A DNA stretch of 64,000 nt, from assembly GCA_907165135.1 (NCBI GenBank), contig OU015568.1, positions 14,578,501-14,642,500 of the forward strand, read 5' to 3'. The notes under the pieces were generated by a model. That model ran no database searches. It worked only from the letters and a program-made list of their open reading frames with translations, and had not been told where the DNA came from. Source of the stretch: Oikopleura dioica (taxonomy: Eukaryota > Chordata > Appendicularia > Copelata > Oikopleuridae). Position numbers and translations under genes: made by a program. Numbering within the stretch: position 1 is the stretch's first letter; every line of letters begins with the position of its first letter. This document shows, piece by piece, positions 26,953 to 39,740 of this stretch.

Positions 26953-27690
26953 TCATTTAGTTTTTTCAATTTTTCCATAATTGATTCACTTTTAATTTGA
27001 TTCCAAATCCCAAATGCACTCAACGACGAAGAAAACACAGTGTGAACACAACAAGAAACGCGATCCGCAAGAAATTATCAAAAACAAAGATGATCCGCAC
27101 TCATTGCTTAATTAAGGCAAATTAACCATGATTGACCTCCTATGTGCATAACGATATTCGTGTGTTATTCCTGAAAGCACAACTTTGCATTTCCTGATTT
27201 TATTCTTTCATTTTCATTATATAATTTAAATTATGCAATTTCAGTATTTTTGTTTTGCTGTATATTCTCATCTATGATTTCTCCTTCCCTCATTAATGTT
27301 CCCTTATAAATTTTCATATATTTAAACTGGGAATGAGTAACTAAAGCAAAACGCCTGTATATGAGCACAAGATGAACCCCTTTTTATACGAAAAACTTTC
27401 CGGATACGACCTTAATTTTGATAATTATTAATTATTGCAAGAGTCATCAAAGTTCAATTCAACCCCTATCACTCAAAAACAAAGACCAAACTCGCTACTC
27501 TTATCCAGTCAAAATACGAATCTTCAAACAAACAAAAACACTACTGATCTTTACCACTCTAACTCTAAATCTCAGCTCCTTAAACGTTCATTGTACTGTA
27601 CTATTTTGTTGTCCGAGTCATTCCTTCAATTTTATTACTTTTCATTCTCATGCAGCGCTTTCTCCTGAAGCCAATAAAATTTACAAAAAT
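26953..27690. other. Convergent 3' regions of PKC and B4GALT
   Basis: This 738-bp AT-rich stretch lies between the PKC stop and the B4GALT stop. It contains no supported exon. Both genes end here, so their 3' UTRs and poly(A) sites must lie in it. Confidence 0.5.
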
Positions 27691-30600
27691 TCACGTTTCT
27701 TTTTCACTTGTTTCGTTTTTCGGCGAGGGATCAATGATTTCGCCGTCGATTTTTCGTTGTTGGGTAAAGTTGGTAATTGGGTAGTGAGGGTCAACGGTGA
27801 TATTGAGGTAGAAAGTGTTGAATTGTTTTGAGAGAACTTTGTATGTTAAGTCCTTAATTGTAAAGTTAGGTTTCTAGTCTACTCCTGGTACTTACAGAGA
27901 GTCCATCATGATGTTGACGTTTTCCAGCATACTGTAGTAATGAATTTCTCAGAGGATTTTTCTCATTGCCTTCGTCCTCTCCATGCTTGATCATTCTATA
28001 TTTTGAGATTTCATCAAACGGTCTGATGATAGTATATCCTTCCCCTTTCAGCCTAACTTGCAAGTCGTCGTCTTCTCCTCCCCAACCCCAGTATTCGTTG
28101 CTGTATCCGTTTAGTTTTTCGAATGTTTCTTTTGTAAAACTCACTAAAAGTAAGATTCCGCTTTTGTAAAGATTTTAACGAGGTACCTATTCCTCCAAAG
28201 ACATTTTGATAGAGCGGCTTGTAGTTCCAAATGTCAATGTGCGCGGCGTAGTGGCGAGGATAGCGGGAGCAGAGATAGAGATTCCGATCGTCTTCCATCA
28301 CGAGATCGACGTCGTGGAAAAAGAAGCAATCAAAGCCGTCGTTGACTGCTTCTTTGAAACCGATATTGAGGAGTTTTCCCCGATTGAAGGGTCGAAATCT
28401 TCCACCTTATTCTGGGTGATCTTTTCTGCGTATAAAAATGTTTTTCATAAAAGAGCACCGTTCCTTGATTAATGATATAAAATCGAAAATGAATATTCTG
28501 CCGTATAAGCGCTGGTATCATATAAAGAAGGAGCCATTTTAAATGTTTCGTCCTTTCGTTCGTTTTCGAGTTATCTCTGAATGGGACAGGGCGGTCTAAT
28601 TTGCATTCTTGTAAATAATCTCGAAAATTTGCGAGATTAATCTTCTTTGGAAAAAGATTCTGAGATTAGTCAAGACTGGACTAGTTTCGAGATTAATCTT
28701 TTTAGCGAGGGTCGCGTGGCTCGGGGGAAAAATTTGGGTGGCGCTGGCGAGCTGTGAGCAGTGCGAGGCGGCGCGGACAAAATTTCAAGCTGCGCTACAA
28801 GCATGTTTGAGTTTCATTTTTCTCTCGCGCCGTCGGCCATTGGTCCACCAATCACAGCGCGCGTTTCAAGATTATTTGAAATAATCTCGATACTATTTCG
28901 AAAATTTCCCGAATTAATCTTTTTTATTCAAACAGACTAATCTCGCGTCGAGATTAATCTTATAAGAATAAATGAATAGTCTTCGGAAAAAAGACTATTT
29001 ACAAGAATGCAAATTAGACCGCCCTGGAATGGGATGATAATGGCCACATGCTTGTTTTTTGGGACCAAACATCGTTCTTTCGGAAAATAGCTCGAACTGA
29101 TGAATTTTGAAGAATATTCGTTCGTGAAGTTTTTGAAGCTTTCTTCCAGCAAATATGTCGGAAATTGCACATCGAAGCGACCTTTTTTCAAGTCATAAAA
29201 TTTTCAGATTGGGATGGGAGTCGAAGGACTCTTGTGGTATGTGAAGCAAAATGCGGAGGAATTTTGCACGCGCGCTCGTCTGAACAATTATTTACCGAGC
29301 AAAAGAGGGCCGGACGGAAAAGTGAGAGTCGTTGTTGATGGCAACAATTTTGCGTATGAGGTTTTGCGGCAATCCAGAGCTCCAGGTACCGCTTGGGCTT
29401 TTGTTATTTAAAATCAATTTGAATAAGCCTGCTTTGGAAGTGAACCGGCTGTTTATGAACACATAATTCATCACAGATTCCTCAAATATCACCTAAAATG
29501 TTGCGACGAGATCATTTTCGTGATGGGCTATTCGAGTGCTCCAGGTAGCGATTGCTGGACAAAGAAAAGGGCGAATGAGCACGAAAGCGCTATGAAATTT
29601 TTCGAACGACTTCGTAATGGAGAACTTCCTCATAGTCAGGGAAATATTGGAAATGATGGTCACAGGAGATACGATAACTTGAAGGTGTCCCCGCCGTGGA
29701 TTGTTCATCAAATCATGGAAATAGTTGAGAAGGACCCAAGAGTGCAGGTTTATCAAGCTGAGTGTGACAAAGACTTTGCGATCATGGATTTGGCAGTGGA
29801 TCTTGGGTGTCCGATTATGAGCAATGACTCGGATTTTCTACTTTTTGCGGCGCAGGAAATGGTTTTTTTCGCAACTAAAGCAAATAAAATTTCCGATTTC
29901 TCGCTTCTGATTGGCAATTAGCGCCCTATCATAGGGCCCCTATGAGAATTTTAAAAACCTTATCAGCCCGTTATCAAAATGGGCGATTGGCGAGGAGCAG
30001 CTGACATTATCAGCGATTATTGGTACAGTTCACAAGATGTCAAGCTTCAGTTCTATCACCTGCCTCTTGTATCGGTTCTTTGCTTCAACAGAGAATGTGA
30101 AATCACAGAAGAAGAGCTTAGACCCTTCTGGTACGCGTTGATCGGAAAAGCGGAATTTGAGCATTCGAAGAAACCGAATGTAATTCCCGAGGTGATCAGA
30201 TGGATTGTCCAGACTTTTGAAGAAGAAGGAAAGTTAAAAAAATATTTTAATAATCTTTGTAAACAAAAGATTTTTCAACTAAAACAGATTTTATGAGCTC
30301 GATCGAAGAAATCTGTGAAATACTCGACGAAATGGCGCTGATGTCAGATGAGTTGAAAAACCACGATGGAGCGTATTTTGGAGCGAATAAAGGCCGGGAA
30401 TCAAGGAAGAGAAGACTCGTCAGAAGCCTCCAGCGATTCATGGTTACCGGAAAGACCTATCCTTGGGAAAACGATGAGTATTTCAAATTGATGCAAAAAA
30501 GCACGCGTGTCGTCACTGATGGCCATCCACTTCTGCGCGCTGCGAGAGATACAGAAGCTTTTTCGATACTGCCGAGTAAGGTGAAAGAAGTTCTGTCTGC

Positions 30601-32005
30601 GAATCGACAAAAAATGCTCTGCTCCTCACTGCCTGCTCCAATTTTTACAGAGCCGATCTTCCAACTCTACAATTCTTGCCATCCTGCTACTGCCGATGAT
30701 TACGATGCGCATAAAACAACAATGAATTATCATTACGAACGGGAGGATCTTCCTGTAGTCTCGAACCTGCTTCTGAGCTATCTACGCAGGGAACTCGTGA
30801 TCCTCGGTCTCGATGATGCTAAATATGCTCGATTCAAGCCAAAAATGCCCGTAGAATCAAGTTACGCAAAAGACGAAGAGTTCAATTTTCTCAATGGAGA
30901 AAAAGTCCCTACTCTTGACGTTCTCTTCAAAGCTTCAAGAGATCAAAAAGTTCGAGCATTTCTGGCCCTTTTTGACTCCGAGATACTAACCTACATCAAC
31001 AAGGATTTCGACAAAATGCCTCCTTTCTGGGGCGTGTTTTTGGCCAGCCTGCGCTATCTCTGGGTCAATGCAGGTCTCAAGGAATGGGAACTGAATGCTT
31101 TCGTAGCGCAGTTTGCTCTTTGCGGACTTTTCACGGCGGCGGACAAGAATTTTTATCGGCTAAAGTGGCTTTTTGTCGGAGGGGATGGAGACTACCAATT
31201 CGACCTTCCTGCGTGCGAGCGAAGCATTACCCTTGCTAACCAGTTTGTTGCGGTGTATTATGCAGTCATGCGAGCTCAGGCAATAACAGGCACTCCTTTC
31301 TATTCTACGACCGAAGTGAAGCCGAATTTATTGGACATTTTTTCCGGTTCTCTTTTTGCCCTCCTCTACAACATGTTCAAGGAAGATCCTCGAATCTCTG
31401 AAGACAAAATGAATCTGCTAAAAAGAATCACTGATGATCAATGGTTTGGAATGCAAGACGAAGAAAATGCAGGCTCAGACCAAGTTTTCGAATGCTACAA
31501 AAATGCTGTTGAAAATTATTTCAACGTTATCGACTTTTATATTTCCCCAATGCGAAATTTCGACCACCGGGTTGCCAAAAAAGGGCTTCAGATGGCGCTG
31601 GAGGAAAATGCTTTTTGATTGATTTCAAGCCAAGGTATAAAAATCACTGGTAGGGTTAGGCTTCAAAAATTAAAATTATTAAATGATTTAGCTAAAACAC
31701 ACGACCCTCAAAGTTTCTTTTCTGACTTTTTCCTTGAAGATCTCTCGGCGCACAAAAACAAGTCGTGGCATTGGATAAAAACGGCTAACGGAAGATTGAA
31801 AATTTAAAACTATTGAAACTTCTGTACATAATTCAAAATCTTCAACCCTATCATCACAGCCAGGCTTCACATGATTCCCATCTCTCTCATAAATCTTCAT
31901 CAACTCGACGTAGCTCTTACTGTAAGAGAAAATGTACAGCAGACAGATACTTGTTGATGCCACCGATAAAATAAAAAAATTTTGGAAAAACTTTGGCGAC
32001 TTCAT
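27691..32005 (-). CDS. B4GALT: Beta-1,4-galactosyltransferase (type II Golgi enzyme)
   Basis: This family transfers galactose from UDP-Gal to GlcNAc or Glc acceptors in the Golgi. Exon 1 (32005-31828) gives a short basic start and a signal anchor (FFILSVASTSICLLYIFSYS). Exon 2 begins at 29181 (RFDVQFPTYLLEESF, then ERCLVPKNKHVAIIIPF). Later exons carry HLKWLLLYMIPALIRQ, FNRGKLLNIGFKEAV, the metal-binding HDVDLVMEDDRNLY, and WGWGGEDDDLQVRL. The reading ends in exon 27852-27691. All the diagnostic motifs are intact. Intron 1 is 2.6 kb and holds ASTE1 on the other strand. Intron 28463-28406 needs a GA donor. A 440-bp MITE (28587-29026) sits within coding sequence between IIIPF and RDNSK. It must be spliced out for function, or the allele is broken. 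Confidence 0.88.
28587..29026. mobile_element. hAT-like MITE inside B4GALT coding sequence (candidate introner)
   Basis: The 440-bp element has long inverted termini (CAGGGCGGTCTAATTTGCAT at the left, its reverse complement at the right). It is flanked by the 8-bp duplication GAATGGGA (28579-28586, 29027-29034). On the B4GALT strand the terminal repeat supplies GTCTAA just inside one end (donor at 29019) and ATTAG just inside the other (acceptor at 28596). Splicing there leaves 16 element bases plus 8 duplicated bases, 24 nt in frame. There is no coding capacity. Confidence 0.88.
29214..31618 (+). CDS. ASTE1: ASTE1 (asteroid homolog), XPG/FEN-like nuclease family
   Basis: ASTE1 proteins are structure-specific single-strand endonucleases linked to DNA-end trimming. 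Exon 1 (29214-29385) starts MGVEGLLWYVKQN and has VRVVVDGNNFAYE, the first acidic motif. Exon 2 from 29428 carries DKDFAIMDLAVDLGCPIMSN followed by DSDFLLF, matching the second acidic cluster of ASTE1. Two further exons follow: about 29964-30240, and 30289-31618, a long exon ending in Phe-stop. The gene lies wholly inside the first intron of B4GALT, on the opposite strand, and begins 33 bp from the B4GALT exon-2 acceptor. The border near 29870-29965 is uncertain. The ORF downstream (31619-31807) is not assigned. Confidence 0.82.
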
Positions 32006-32337
32006 TTTTTCAATTTTATTTTTGAAAATTTGATTGACAGTGGCTCATTTCTCGCAATATTCAATGACTTTTAATTCACCGCACATTTTGGGTCTCAACG
32101 AGTCAAAACAAATAGTTTAAATGTCAAAAGAGAACAAAAATTTTATTATTTAATAAATTTTAATAAATAAAGAATTATTATGTTTGAAGAAACAATAACT
32201 TGTTAATACTCCTTCAAAAATTCTCGTATTATTTTTGCTCGTAATAAATAGTCTCTTTATTAAAATTTTGAACTTGAAGAGATATTGCAAATGTACACGT
32301 GTTTCCGTTTTGATTGATTTCTATGAGAATTCTTTTT
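32006..32337. other. Short AT-rich gap between B4GALT start and ABCA end
   Basis: This 332-bp, very AT-rich stretch contains no exon. Both flanking genes are on the minus strand. It should hold the B4GALT promoter and the ABCA 3' UTR. Confidence 0.45.
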
Positions 32338-35300
32338 CTATTTCTCCTCGATTCCGGTTAAATCGATGAAAATTTGTTCCAGAGTCGGCTGATCGACCGT
32401 GTAGCCCGCAATGACACCGGTATTTTTCGTAGCTTGAAGCTCTTTGAAGAGAGTAGATAGTTGGGCTCCAGATTCGGCGCGGAAGGAGATGAAAGACTAA
32501 AATTTATTTTGAAGAAATCTTAAATATATCGTCTTACCTGGTTGATTTCTTTCACTTCTAGGAATGGCATTCTGTTGTTGATTTCTTTCGAAACATTTTG
32601 AGAATTTCCTCCTTCAGGCAGCTGCACCTCAATTTCAACGCCTTTTCCGAACTTTGATTTGAGATGTTGTTGTCCTCCAATGCATCTAAAAAATCAACTG
32701 AATCGCTCTTTTTATTGAATTTTTTTTTACCTTAGTCGGCCATTGACCATAATAGCCAGTTCATCGCACAAAGCAGCAGTTTCTTCCATAGAATGGGAGG
32801 TGAGCAAAACAGAAGCACCAGTTTTCATGACGCTCAAAATGACACTCCACAATTGTCGTCTAGCACCAGGATCCAAGCCACATGAGGGCTCGTCCATAAT
32901 TGTTACTCGGGGATAACCAGTCAGAGCAATGGCGACGGAGAGTTTTCGTTTGTTTCCGCCAGAATAGGTCGAAGATGGACGTTCCGCGTATTGCTTGATT
33001 CCCACAAGTTCGATCAGATTATTCACCATCTTAAAATCATTTGAAATTTTTTGAATGCATAAACAGAAATTACCTTTGGCAAAACTTTCTCAGGCACACC
33101 TCGCAATCGTCCGTATAAATAGAGAGTCTCTCGGCCAGTTAATTGCTGCAGAAGAGCATCAAATTGAGGGCAGTAACCAAACTCTCTGAGACTTCCGAAA
33201 CGATCTTTTTGGATTTCCAAGCCGTTGATATAAGCATATCCTTTTGAAACAGTTTCTTCGCCAGTGAGCATTTTGAAACAAGAAGTTTTTCCAGCTCCAT
33301 TTGGACCAAGAAGACCGAAACAGCTGTTTGGCTTGACGGTAAAGCTGACGCCCTTGACAGCTCTGAAACCGTCGTAGTTCTTTTCCAAACTGTCGACGAC
33401 GAGAGAATGATCCTTGGTCAGGTCTTTTGCTCCCTTGTTCACTTTTTGAGCCATGGCGATGACGTCGCTGTCATCTTCGAATTGAATTTCAGCTTCTGGG
33501 TCATCCGTGGCATCAGGTTGATTGCAGCAGCAGGCGGCGCAGCACTGCTTGCAAAGATCTGTTGGGATGATTTTTTTGAAGAATCGACTGAGAGTTTTTG
33601 TGCCGCTCTCCCATTCGATCAAAGAAAGCAAGACAAAGTAGAGGATTATCAAGGCGATGGCAACAGCAAGATATTCTCCGATTCCGCCTTCTTCTATTGT
33701 CAAGACGTCTTTGACATAGACAAAACCAGCTTCCTCACAAGCTGTTCTAGTGATTTCGTTCTCTTCACAGGCTTTGTAGATGTTTCCATTGTAGTAAATA
33801 AGGAAGATTATTCGAGCAAAGCAGTATTGAGGAGCGATGGAAAAAAGTCGGTCGATTAGGTTAATTGTCCCTTCGCTTATGTCGTCCAAATCGCTCAAGA
33901 TTGAGTAAGTGATGAAAGTGATGATTCCAAGTCCGAAATTGAGGAATCCGATGTAGTTGGACGCATTAGCTGGATTCGTGAACAAGAAACTCAGACAGTA
34001 GACGCAAGGGATGATGGCCAAAGAAGTGATGAATGTACCAAACCATAGGGCGAATGCAGCATCAGAGAATGCCTCAAGTCCTTCAAGAAACTGCGCACCA
34101 ATGAGAAGAATTATAACGACTTTAATTGGTTTTTGACTTGGTTTTTGAAAAATGAGTGACTCAAAATAATTTTATTTTGAATTTATAAAGCAAGGTTATT
34201 CTTCACTAAGAATTTGTATAAACAAAAACCATTCCTAGAACATTTGGGAGAAGTGCATTCAAAATATCCCAGCAGTAATTCGCTAGCCAGGTCACCCAAA
34301 GAGGAGCGCCAGAACATTTTTGCATCACTTTCACGCCCTGTTCCCTCTCTTTGCACGGAAGCAGGGAGAACTGCGCGTACATGATCATCATTCCAATGAT
34401 ACAGTAGAAAGTGACGATGTATCCTTGCACTGCGAAACTTGTATCTTGGGAAACGGAAGTTCCCGAATCAGGCGGAAGTGGATGATTTTGAGCGTTGATG
34501 TTCAAGTTTTCATTTTGCTGCTTGAGGAGGATCAAACTCATGTAGTGCATCGCCATTCCAGGCGTGTGGTAAGCTTCGTTGTTGAAAAGAGCGATTTTGT
34601 TAGTGCTGTTCAGATGGAAGGCCATGAGGTACTCATTGTCGAATTTCGACTTCTCAACTCGTTGGATTTCAGCGATGTGATCGTCCCATTCGGAAAAATT
34701 TCCGTAGTGTTCTGAGAGGGTGGCTTCATCGATATTCGCGATTTTGTCACTATTTCCGTCGGGGAAGGTTCTGTCTAATCCTGTTTGGAAGCCATCGTTA
34801 CTGACTATGACATTGGAGAAGCCGTTTGGTGTTTTGATTCCACCTTCGTAGGGAGTCAGAGAAAGATCAATAGGATCCTGTTCGCCGATAGTCGGAATAA
34901 CTCCGATGATGATAACGGCCAAGGAGACGAAAAAGGCGGGGAAGAAGAGAGAAGTCAGAATCGTCTTGATATTTCGAAGAGAGTGGAACATGCATTTGAT
35001 AAAAGATCCGCGGAATTGCTGGAATCGAAGCGCAGGGCCAGTCAATAGGTCGATCTTTTCAGTCATCGATTTGAGAATTTCTTCGTTATCCACTGCTGAA
35101 GTGACGGATTTCTTAGCCTGAAGATCTTCCTTCGTTTTTGTCATTTTCAAGAAAATCTCGTTCATTGTCGTCACCGAAACGCCAAAACTCGAGACGCCAA
35201 GGTTTTCGCTTGATTTCTCCAGAATTTCGAACAGCTCTGGGAACTTTTCGACGTCTTCAAATGGCAAAATAAAGTCGCATTCTTGTCCGTAAATTTTCTC

Positions 35301-37913
35301 GACATAGGCGCCAGAGCAGACGTTTCGGATAGTTTTGTCGAGTGTTGGGAAATCTGTCGATTCCGACATTGTCATTGTAAGATGATAACCTGTTCCGAGT
35401 TTTTCTTTCAAGAAAAGAACAGTTCCAGAGCATTTGACGCTTCCTCGAGCCATGATGATAATTCGATCGGCCAGTTGCTCGGCTTCGTCCATGTAATGAG
35501 TCGATAAAAGCATTGTATGGGTTCGTCGATATTTCTCCAAAATCTTCCAAAGCTCTCGTCTTGCTCTAACGTCAATTCCAGAGCTCGGTTCGTCAAGAAT
35601 CAAATGTTTGGATCCACCACAAAGGGCGATTCCGATTGACAGTTTTCGTTTCATTCCACCAGAAAGCTTGCTTGAGTAGACCTTTTGCTTCTTGCCAAGT
35701 TGAATGTCTTGGACGAGTATTTTTGCTTCCTCTTGAGCTTGAGCGTTGGTGAAGCCCTTGATTTCAGCGAAGAAGATAAGATGTTCGTTCACAGTTAGCT
35801 CAGCAATAAGAATATCATGCTGAGGACAAAGACCCAGACTTGATCTAGCCGCCCATGGATTCGTTGTGATGTTGAAGCCACCCACTTCGCAGGACCCAGT
35901 GTCAGCCACGAGCATTCCGGACATCATGTTAATCGTTGTTGATTTTCCGGCACCATTTGGACCAAGTAAGACTGTAATCTCGTTTTCATACGCGTCAATG
36001 GAAAGATTATCCACCGCTCTGAAGGGCTTGTCTTTTCCTTTATCTTCGAATTCTTTGACCAGATTTCTTAATCTAAAGCCAGACTCTTTGCTTGTGCCAG
36101 CTGGTAGTTTCTGCTCAAGGGGATTTTCGCTTTCTGCTTCTTCTGCGGTAACCTGGTTTTTCTTTGATGGTCGCCAGTACGAAGGAAGACAGAAGAAATT
36201 CCACGGTTTCGGGATGCCCCACTGACCTGGTCGAATAGTATCGACGTAGAGGCCAAGCAAGAAGAAAAGCAGAGTGTCGAAAAGTAAAATACACATTTGC
36301 GTTCCGAGATTGAGAGGGTTTGTGCTTGAAAGAGGAGTGAAGAAGTTTTTGAATGTTGCTCCTTCTCCGGCTATTTCCCAATTTCCGACAGTTTCCAGAC
36401 CAAGAGCCATGGCGACAGGAGGGAGAATCGAAGCCATAATCTTTGCACCGTATTTTGTCGCTGATCCGTTGATTTGCAAGAATCGATAAGGAATGAACAT
36501 CAAAAAAGTAACACCACCAGTGGCCACGGAAGCAGATGTCGAAGTACTGAATAAGGCGCCCATAAAGAAACCAAGGGAAATGAGAGCCGTTCCGTATGAA
36601 AGAAGGAAGAGAAAGAAAACGAGCCCATCTGATGTCAAAAATACGGCGCCATTGTCGGTAAAGGGGACGAATAAAACGAAAGTGAAGGTGAAACAAGTGA
36701 TGAGGAATTTGCCAAATGAGAAAATCCAAGTCGCGGACCAGAGTGTGTTTCTTTTCAATCCCATCATCAGCATGTATTCTTTGAGCCGGGTTTCTTTTTC
36801 AATAACGAGGGTTTTGGCGGTACCGGAAGACAGGTAAAGAGTAGTGATCAGGATGACGAAGGCAAGCTGACTTTGAAGAGCGAGCATGAGGTCATCTTCG
36901 GTGTATTCTGGATAAGGAAATCGTTTCATTTCGACAGGTCCGATTTCTGCGGAGTTCTTCACTTTGCTGAAAGCGTTGTTGACCAAATACTGCAAGTATA
37001 ACAGCCCCTCGGCGCCATAATACGGTGAGCCGCCAGTAGCGTCCGATTTCGATCGAGGTCCAGCTGCCCTTTTCCTTTGAGGGTAAAGAAGGTCAGTGAG
37101 CCAACCACGCGCCGACGCGAACCCATCTGATGAGACTTCAGTTCTTGGAACTGCCGGCGGTCGGATTTTATAGTCGAGAGTATCAGGAACAGTGTCGCCA
37201 TTAAAAGTGTCTTCGTTAAATGTAACTGCCATAAAGATTTGATCAGTGGATTCAGAGGTCTTGATGAAGGTTGAAAGGTCTTCTTCGGTAGCATATGCTG
37301 TTATGTTCCATGTTACGCGTTGAAATGTGCTAATGTAAGCAGCTTGATCTTCGGTTGTAGCATTTGTGAAATTAAAAAACTCGTTGGTTTCGGGACACAT
37401 AAGAAAAGGTCGGACGATCACCTCGCCGGGATCATAATCTGGGTCGTAGGGAAGTCCAGTGATGTTAGGGTTAGGATGACCATTTACTCGAACAAATGAA
37501 ATCTCCGCTAAAACCTGATCCATGATCTGTTTCGCTGAAAGTGTGTCTGGTGCATACGCAATTTCCATTTCGGGAATAGTTTGATTCGTTTCTTCATCGT
37601 AACGACAGAGGTTGATGACATTTCTTGGGCTGAGCTCGCGCGGATTGAAGGTATCCCAGGCAGTTATATTCGCGACAGGCGTCACATCACCATAAACACG
37701 TGCGACGATTAGGAGGGAACCAAAAAGGACTAAATAATTGAACTAATTGAAAAATTTCTGAAAAACTAATGAAAAAACATGTTTGAACGTACCTGGAAGA
37801 AATATTTCAAAGAATAGTGCCCAGGGATGCCTTATTTGTATCAACAGCGATTTCTTCAATAAAATGGCCAAGTGCCGAAATGAACTCGGTTTCTTCTCTT
37901 TGGCTTCCCCCAT
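32338..37913 (-). CDS. ABCA: ABCA-subfamily full transporter, ABCA3-like
   Basis: This is a lipid-type ABC transporter of about 1,650 residues with the order TMD1-NBD1-TMD2-NBD2. The start at 37913 encodes [20 protein letters not shown] followed by [12 protein letters not shown], the usual ABCA first segment. [20 protein letters not shown] matches the ABCA3 group. NBD1 has Walker [10 protein letters not shown], signature [12 protein letters not shown] and Walker [15 protein letters not shown]2 has [21 protein letters not shown] and [12 protein letters not shown]. Both catalytic sites look complete. A large lumenal loop follows each first membrane helix. The C-terminus ends DLTGIEEK, with the stop at 32338-32340. 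Most of the gene is one 3.5-kb exon (34206-37737), with smaller exons at the 3' end. Confidence 0.92.
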
Positions 37914-38952
37914 AGTTGGGCCTTCTCTTGACTGGAACGTGGTCTCGCTCGTTCCACCTGAGTCTCCTGAGAATAATTAAATTATAAATGACTCTAGAAG
38001 ACCTGGTTTTTGCAGTTTATTTATTACTTTACTAGGTTCAGGCTGGAAAAAGTTATTCCTACAAAACGTAACATTACTCCTATGAATCGTAAAGTGGCTT
38101 TATTAAAGGTCGCAAACAAGTCTTTTAACGACTCAGAATAGCTCAAGCAGGGGTTAGACGGGTCCGCTGAAAAATTTAAACGAGATTAATATCTAATCAA
38201 ATTCGCGCTGTAAACACGCCTTTTCTCGGTTTGCTGCACATTTTATGCGTCAAAGTCTTTCAAATTTTACAAGGATCTTAGTCATTCAACTATAAATTTG
38301 ATGAATGAAATGATGATTATACCTTGTCGGTATTACCTTTTAAAATATATCTGCCACCTTTCTCTGGGTACAAGGTCATGCCCCCTCTTTTTATTCAAGA
38401 GAAATTTTAGCTAAACTTCGGGCCGTAAAAATAGAACAATGACATCATTCAGAGCCATTCATAAAAATGAGCGGTAATGGTGGAAAAGATGAGTGTTGAG
38501 AAGAAACTCTTTCTTTTTCTTTATTGTCTAATCTGGGGATTTGAAAGGCTGCTTTGACTTCCTCAAATTAACAAATCAAATTTACGTCGAAATCGAATTT
38601 TGTTTTTTAGAAACCATGGTAAAAATCAACTGTCGAATTAGAATATTCCAACTTACCTTCTTTGATAAAAAGTTCAACTGAATCGTTTTTACAATATTTT
38701 CTTATGTAACTTCATGTTCTAGAGATAATAAATTTTTCTCGGAATCAAAAAATTGTCAAAACCGTTGGTCAGGGTCATATGAAGCGTTCAAATTGTAAAC
38801 TAAGTCTGAATTGAAAGTGAGCTAGCCTCGGGGAATAATAAACGGGGCAGTGAACTGTAAACGCTTGGGTTGCAATAAAGGAAGTTCCACCGCCCCTCAC
38901 GTGATAATTTAGCAGTATTTTGGGCGACGAAAAACTGAAAAAACTGTATTAA
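37914..38952. other. Upstream region of ABCA
   Basis: This stretch has about 1 kb of AT-rich sequence. I see no supported exon, RNA gene or strong repeat. It probably includes the ABCA promoter. Confidence 0.35.
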
Positions 38953-39621
38953 GGGATCACCCCCCGATTTCCCGAATTTTGACCCGTATCTACTTTTTTC
39001 GGGCTTTTCATATGGGGTTGATAAGGAGCTCATTTGAAAGCTCGTTTCTTAAGGAACAAATTCTGGTAGAATCAGCTTCCTATGTCAACATTCGCTTAAA
39101 CATTAGGAGCCGTCAAAGTGATTAAGGTTGACAAAAATGGCCATTTTAGGCCATTTTCAAATTGTATCTTCTTTTTTTAGGTCTTTTCAAGGGGTGATAT
39201 TTTTTCTCAGTTCAAAAGATCAGACCCGAAACTATATATTCTGGTAGAATCAGCAATATCCGATGAGTGTAAAAAAATTTCTAGTTGTAAAACTTTTGAA
39301 GCCATTTTTGGCGATTTTTAGGTATTTTATTGCTCCCTAGCGCCAAATATGTTAATGTTAATCAATAATGTTAATCAGTACATTCTAAGCTTTCAACAGA
39401 CCCCTTATTTGTCTCTGTTGGATAACATTGAAAAATCGAAAAAATTTACGATTTTCACGCTATTCATATGCATTTTCTCGAACTTTTGAGGGCAAAATTT
39501 CGGGGACTCATTTACGTTAAGGGGTACTGTAATATATCAAAATGATCCTCAGACGACGCGGAATCTATAAATAGGCCAAATAGACCCGTGCCAAAGTTTT
39601 GAAAAATCAGGGGGGGATCCC
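38953..39621. mobile_element. TTAA-flanked inverted-repeat element
   Basis: Left end GGGATCACCCCCCGATTT (38953) and right end AAATCAGGGGGGGATCCC (to 39621) are near-perfect inverted repeats. Both are bordered by TTAA (38949-38952 and 39622-39625). TTAA duplications are typical of the piggyBac superfamily, but the termini do not otherwise prove it. The inside contains two copies of TTCTGGTAGAATCAGC (39062, 39239). No transposase frame is present. Confidence 0.65.
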
Positions 39622-39740
39622 TTAAAATGGACATTTTTTCCTCGTTTTGGGTGACACTCGGAATCATAAACTTTGTGCGAAATTTAATTATAAACAGCAT
39701 GTTTTTACAGTCAAAGTAGAGTCAAGCAGCGTTGCTTTTT

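Noticed and set aside
31619-31807. 62-aa plus ORF after ASTE1
   Set aside because: A final alternative ASTE1 exon is possible, but it lies after the ASTE1 stop and has no recognised homology. It mostly overlaps the region beside the B4GALT first exon.
36115-36729. 204-aa minus ORF in another frame and long plus ORFs within 33.4-36.8 kb
   Set aside because: Shadows of the ABCA reading frame.
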